From positions 1 through 8,728 of the forward strand of contig PSRH01000073.1 of assembly GCA_003175915.1 (NCBI GenBank): 8,728 nt of DNA. Direction: 5' to 3'. Shown piece by piece: positions 6,501 to 8,728 of the stretch. Source of the stretch: Candidatus Melainabacteria bacterium (GTDB taxonomy: Bacteria; Cyanobacteriota; Vampirovibrionia; Obscuribacterales; Obscuribacteraceae). The position numbers and the translations under genes were made by a program. Position 1 is the stretch's first letter, and every line of letters begins with the position of its first letter. The notes under the pieces are model-generated. The model was not told the DNA's origin. It ran no database searches and saw nothing but the letters and a program-made list of their open reading frames with translations.

Positions 6501-8492
6501 CAGTGGATCGGGTGCCCAGCCCAACTTTTGAGCAAGCCTTCTGCGGAAACCCGGATTGCGCATGAGCTTCTGAGCCAGGGCTGCCTTAAGATATGACTCA
6601 GCTCGTTCCTTAGCGGTCGCATCTTGGTTATTTGTGAGACCGGTTGCACCTTTGGTGCCATCGTGCTCGATAGAGTTGGCGTCTCCATCTGTGACGGCGA
6701 ATTGTCCCCTGTTTTCCTGATCGGCCAATTCTGCTATCGCTGATTCGATTGATTGTTTTTCGGCGTCGGCATTGCGAGCGTCAAAGCGATTCTTTCCTGT
6801 CTTTCCACGAGGGGACTCGCCGGTAGGAGGTGCCGTTCCTGTTGCCAGAGGCTGTCCTCCGCCAGCATTGCTCGCCCTCGTGGTTGCTTTTGCTCCCGGA
6901 TCTCCTGTCTTAGCAGTTCTGGTCGCGCTTGTATCTGTAGGACTAGGACCTTTCTTTTTTGGCCCTGGTGTGGGGGTGCTTCCACCACCTAGATCAGAAC
7001 CGGGCGTCTTAAGCTCTGAACCTCCGCCTTGATCGCGAGATTTAGATTTGCTCTTGCTAAGGTCCGTCGAATCTTTATCCCGCCATAAGCCTTCAGTCCA
7101 TAATTTTTGTCCCGCCTCTCCCAATGCCGCTCCTATTGAAGAAAACCCTCTTAATGCACTCAAGGGAGTAAGAAAAGAGGAGGAGTGACTGATCTGGGCT
7201 TTGGCAATAAAGTCCGGTACCTGAAGCATGATTTGCAGAACACCGAGTAGCATGATGAAGTCGCTCCAGATTGTATTCTCGCCAGACGCAAGAATGACAA
7301 CGACTAACCGCAATAGTCCTGCCCAAACAAAGGTCCACAGGCTGACTTCAACGCACGATCTCATAAAACCAATTGCTACTTTTTCCGTATCTGGTGCTGC
7401 GAAAAACACCAAGAAAATCGGCGCGAACATGAATTGCGCCAACATTACACCGGTCTGGATCGCTTTTAGGATTATGAGATGCACCAATTGATAAATGGCA
7501 ACGAAAAAAACAAAGAAACCCAGGAAATAGCCTACTGTGCGTGTTGCTGCATTGACGACAACGCCAGCCACCGGACCAGCGACTCTGAATACTTGTCCCA
7601 AGATTATGAGTAATTGCCCCTGTGCCGCTATTCTACTGAGCCTTCGCATGGCCTGGACAAAGGAGACCGGATCGATGCTGCGAAAGACATAATCGATCAT
7701 TTCATTGCTAATCTGAATCAGGTGATAACTAATTACCGGCCAGAAAACAATCAGGGCAGTCGTTGCAATCAGTCGGCCCACGGCTCCCATCAGTGATTGC
7801 CCATTCTGCCAGGCTGCATTCTTCCAATACTTCCAGATTGTGAGAATAAAGAGAAGCAAAAGCAGGCTAACGGCAATTGCCCTGATCACGGCAAATCCTT
7901 GTCTTACTCCGATCTTCACACGCGGGCCGACAAAATCATATGGCACTGTAAGTGTGCCAACCCCACCAGAGGTTACGGTTTCGTCGTTTGCACTATATCT
8001 CAATGCAAAGGGAACTGTATACGTCCCGTCGTATGGCGAGGCGACGTTCGGATTATGTACGAGTGAGAATACGTAAGGAGTCAAGAGGTCAAATAGATAC
8101 CTCATAATTTTGTCGACCAACTCACCCAGAAGATTTACAAGATTGTCAAACCAGTCCGTATGCGGATGGTCGGCGCTGGCATTAGGCGTGGGCGCTTCCG
8201 CCGCTGCCGGAGTAAATCTGACTTGCCTGGCAGCATCTTCCATGCCTCGCTCAATATTTCTGACCCGCGTCGCATTTGCTTCGGTATCGGGTCGGAGTCG
8301 ACCACCTTCCACCGCCGGGAAAACTGTGACAGGGTCTCGAGGTTCTCGGTACGCTGCAGAAGCTTCATGCGGATCAGCGACGGTGATCGCAGTCAGCATG
8401 AGGCAGGCCGCGATGAGCGAGCGGAAGGTTAGAGGCGATAGTCTTTTTCGACTAGCCGGAAGTTTTAAGCGCTGAGTCTGTAATGTTTGCAC
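3600..8492 (-). CDS. Giant TrbL/VirB6-like polytopic membrane protein with long C-terminal extension
   Basis: This 1630-residue protein is probably an inner-membrane channel component of a type IV secretion or conjugation system. Residues 1-47 form a signal peptide (basic start, core at about 25-39, EASAA cleavage region). Residues 48-195 are predicted extracytoplasmic. About six membrane helices lie near 200-222, 237-260, 290-314, 319-342, 346-366 and 383-402, followed by an amphipathic stretch at 411-430. Several closely packed helices with aromatic and Gly-rich faces are typical of TrbL/VirB6. Residues 470-575 are a Ser/Lys/Gly/Thr/Pro linker. Residues 576-960 are mostly charged and helical. 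Residues 990-1630 are helical with eight cysteines. Usual VirB6/TrbL proteins are about 300-550 residues, so roughly 1,050 residues are extra, as in the extended VirB6 proteins of Rickettsiales. The start is GTG with GGGGA 8 nt upstream. An in-frame TGA lies shortly before, and the next ATG falls inside the signal peptide. VirB6-like is an inference from topology. Confidence 0.9.
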   Translation of the reverse strand: MQTLQTQRLKLPASRKRLSPLTFRSLIAACLMLTAITVADPHEASAAYREPRDPVTVFPAVEGGRLRPDTEANATRVRNIERGMEDAARQVRFTPAAAEAPTPNASADHPHTDWFDNLVNLLGELVDKIMRYLFDLLTPYVFSLVHNPNVASPYDGTYTVPFALRYSANDETVTSGGVGTLTVPYDFVGPRVKIGVRQGFAVIRAIAVSLLLLLFILTIWKYWKNAAWQNGQSLMGAVGRLIATTALIVFWPVISYHLIQISNEMIDYVFRSIDPVSFVQAMRRLSRIAAQGQLLIILGQVFRVAGPVAGVVVNAATRTVGYFLGFFVFFVAIYQLVHLIILKAIQTGVMLAQFMFAPIFLVFFAAPDTEKVAIGFMRSCVEVSLWTFVWAGLLRLVVVILASGENTIWSDFIMLLGVLQIMLQVPDFIAKAQISHSSSFLTPLSALRGFSSIGAALGEAGQKLWTEGLWRDKDSTDLSKSKSKSRDQGGGSELKTPGSDLGGGSTPTPGPKKKGPSPTDTSATRTAKTGDPGAKATTRASNAGGGQPLATGTAPPTGESPRGKTGKNRFDARNADAEKQSIESAIAELADQENRGQFAVTDGDANSIEHDGTKGATGLTNNQDATAKERAESYLKAALAQKLMRNPGFRRRLAQKLGWAPDPLRSTSMADQEKLFNQAINKMATQGADALVDGRKGNAATALLREMYGDMTPERLEELLSAMQDDGLPNSPFNPNFRRAAENVDGAHLPRNAATLGYAMSPEGSRLKGQALNSAFHALEQATRPSLQAAGYTPGTPEYSEALAKRIKESTPERQKSLTAVGVGFRGAPADEQPQTPEEWEAWANETENTARTLGIKEDQALGRLRAMMGTQAAKNDSRTVPEKLATAAAAIAAANEQKASAQLLNADGPRAGQLYELARTHTDANPTLTPQRIYGVLKAAQVAGFNNPGSAGDDGLIAEMLSPETGDWKAGEIDGGSMALAQRAKAAGFGVKKDACLRVRAAGASADFDPVVFAVAGRSEWDNMLPARAGNGVFAVSSACVGMAQDYLTPAGGNAPAANDPNVVALATRLASSNVAGLTGGDPQIDFINNNPILPEDVLSFQESATLGRSHGIRYSLADVRGGRSLAGQGHFGGRQANATFTFHEAVDACGNAGSGLDVGHIGTAIARMSTVRMPSASFRDAEIIETFAGYSAAEVGDPILMASAAHCVTFAPQGQYRDTVDGVARFVRTGELRDPRSIGQREYEVLTRYEADHGGAPPKAVILQTVGLTGSTPAASLDTITLSAAAHQDFSRLAPDIRAIVGGLAVDFVQTTTGSSDVSIVSHGVQNLPRQDAAVLVAIGEQFVTDQAHAPGGADLVNMTGNVRVIMDRLGFREASKALEFVRRVIPAGGAIDANAVQGVANSVQAMEAIGCAPSDIHSPTMVAAVGALPREMRDPSHGNFADYAPYVAQVVDVFRPEEVRGHGAALVREVREMCTNYGYSVGSVGREDVAGFHIVNAHHAPDVRPVKSFVHHLIEAGIPLNDRERVEVANLPGVNTLRPSEMGQYTEAIRGYLHANGTGIRTICPDVDTLRTNGNFVSTLIAVNRAYGPNACANVDYVEDMYNRNFAPNNDTRVNVSGRGIELIAPP
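6768..7085 (-). other. Low-complexity linker inside the giant protein (residues ~470-575)
   Basis: This stretch encodes a flexible region: alternating Ser-Lys (SKSKSKSR), GGGS repeats, a Pro-Lys run and Thr/Ala/Gly-rich sequence. It divides the membrane domain from the large C-terminal part. The reading frame stays open through it, so it is a domain boundary rather than a fusion scar or frameshift. The basic Ser/Lys patch right after the last membrane segment would, by the positive-inside rule, favour a cytoplasmic position. Confidence 0.7.
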
Positions 8493-8728
8493 TCCATGGA
8501 TCCCCGCAAGTTTCGCTGTTCACGACCATCTAGCCTCGACATAGGCACTAGCGATAGTATGTCCGCGAGTTGTTGATTGTCTGACAAGACACCGCGTGTA
8601 ATGCGGGTTATACGCAGATCGTGCGCCTTATGAGGTGGTTGAAACCGATCCCTGTTGGTCAAGATTTCAACAACTTGATCTGTTAATGGAAAACGCTCGC
8701 AACGGACAGTACATTGTCGTACTGTCCG
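8465..8728 (-). CDS. Possible 3' end of an upstream gene, overlapping the giant gene
   Basis: One minus-strand frame is open for 87 codons from the right edge to a TAA at 8465. It overlaps the first 28 nt of the giant gene in a different frame. The translation is polar with amphipathic stretches (for example DQVVEIL and QQLADILSLV) and matches no family I know. The only internal candidate start of note is a TTG at 8662 without a Shine-Dalgarno, so if real it is more likely the tail of a longer gene beginning outside the window. A stop-start overlap of this kind would fit an operon with the giant gene. It competes with the reading of this stretch as intergenic promoter DNA and with a plus-strand frame starting at 8684. 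Confidence 0.25.
   Translation of the reverse strand, partial: RTVRQCTVRCERFPLTDQVVEILTNRDRFQPPHKAHDLRITRITRGVLSDNQQLADILSLVPMSRLDGREQRNLRGSMECKHYRLSA
8501..8505 (-). promoter_or_regulatory. Ribosome binding site GGGGA for the GTG start at 8492
   Basis: GGGGA on the minus strand lies 8 nt before the GTG. It supports the GTG, which alone yields a complete signal peptide. The out-of-frame ATG at 8497 cannot start this protein. Confidence 0.45.
8703..8728. repeat. Perfect 10-bp inverted repeat with 6-bp spacer at the window edge
   Basis: The arms CGGACAGTAC (8703-8712) and GTACTGTCCG (8719-8728) are exact reverse complements around ATTGTC. The form fits an operator for a dimeric repressor, or a stem-loop if transcribed. 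No T-run is visible within the window, so a terminator cannot be judged. The repeat ends exactly at the window edge, so the arms may be longer than seen. Confidence 0.6.

Noticed and set aside
8110..8475. 121-codon plus-strand frame opposite the signal-peptide region of the giant gene
   Set aside because: It is antisense to a region with a clear signal peptide and extracytoplasmic segment. Its composition is explained by the opposite strand.
8607..8612. TATAAC on the minus strand as a -10 box for the giant gene
   Set aside because: No acceptable -35 hexamer lies 16-18 bp upstream and the extended -10 spacing is off by one, so no promoter is called.

Overview
This is a bacterial window of roughly balanced GC content with long, tightly packed coding frames. 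It looks like part of a type IV secretion or conjugation-type gene cluster. Nothing in it fixes the taxon. Shine-Dalgarno sites, ATG and GTG starts and Ala-X-Ala signal-peptide cleavage sites are ordinary bacterial features. Two of the three main proteins carry membrane segments resembling type IV secretion parts: a TrbL/VirB6-like polytopic channel domain and a VirB2/TrbC-like pair of pilin helices. In both, these parts sit inside much larger proteins of unusual build.

Layout. Positions 1-2298 (minus) hold an uninterrupted reading frame that leaves the left edge, giving at least 766 residues of an unrecognised, largely soluble protein with a highly charged helical C-terminal part. Positions 2299-2422 are a short divergent intergenic region. 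A 23-codon small hydrophobic frame on the plus strand (2423-2494) ends in a TGATG overlap with the next gene. That gene (2494-3531, plus) encodes a secreted or membrane protein with a signal peptide, a long Pro/Gln-rich region and two C-terminal membrane helices. A 68-bp convergent gap with no visible terminator follows. Positions 3600-8492 (minus) encode a 1630-residue protein: signal peptide, extracytoplasmic segment, about six membrane helices of TrbL/VirB6 type, a low-complexity linker and about 1,050 residues of helical sequence with a cluster of eight cysteines. The right edge (8493-8728) is ambiguous. One minus-strand frame is open to the edge and overlaps the start of the giant gene. 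A competing plus-strand start is also present, and the window ends in a perfect 10-bp inverted repeat.

Working picture (inference): the giant protein would be an inner-membrane channel component with a grossly extended C-terminal domain, similar in principle to the extended VirB6 proteins of Rickettsiales. The plus-strand protein may supply a pilin-like or accessory membrane subunit. The partial left-hand gene may be a large accessory protein of the same locus. No ATPase (VirB4, VirB11, VirD4), relaxase, transposase, tRNA, rRNA or CRISPR array is visible, so membership of a complete transfer system is not demonstrated here.
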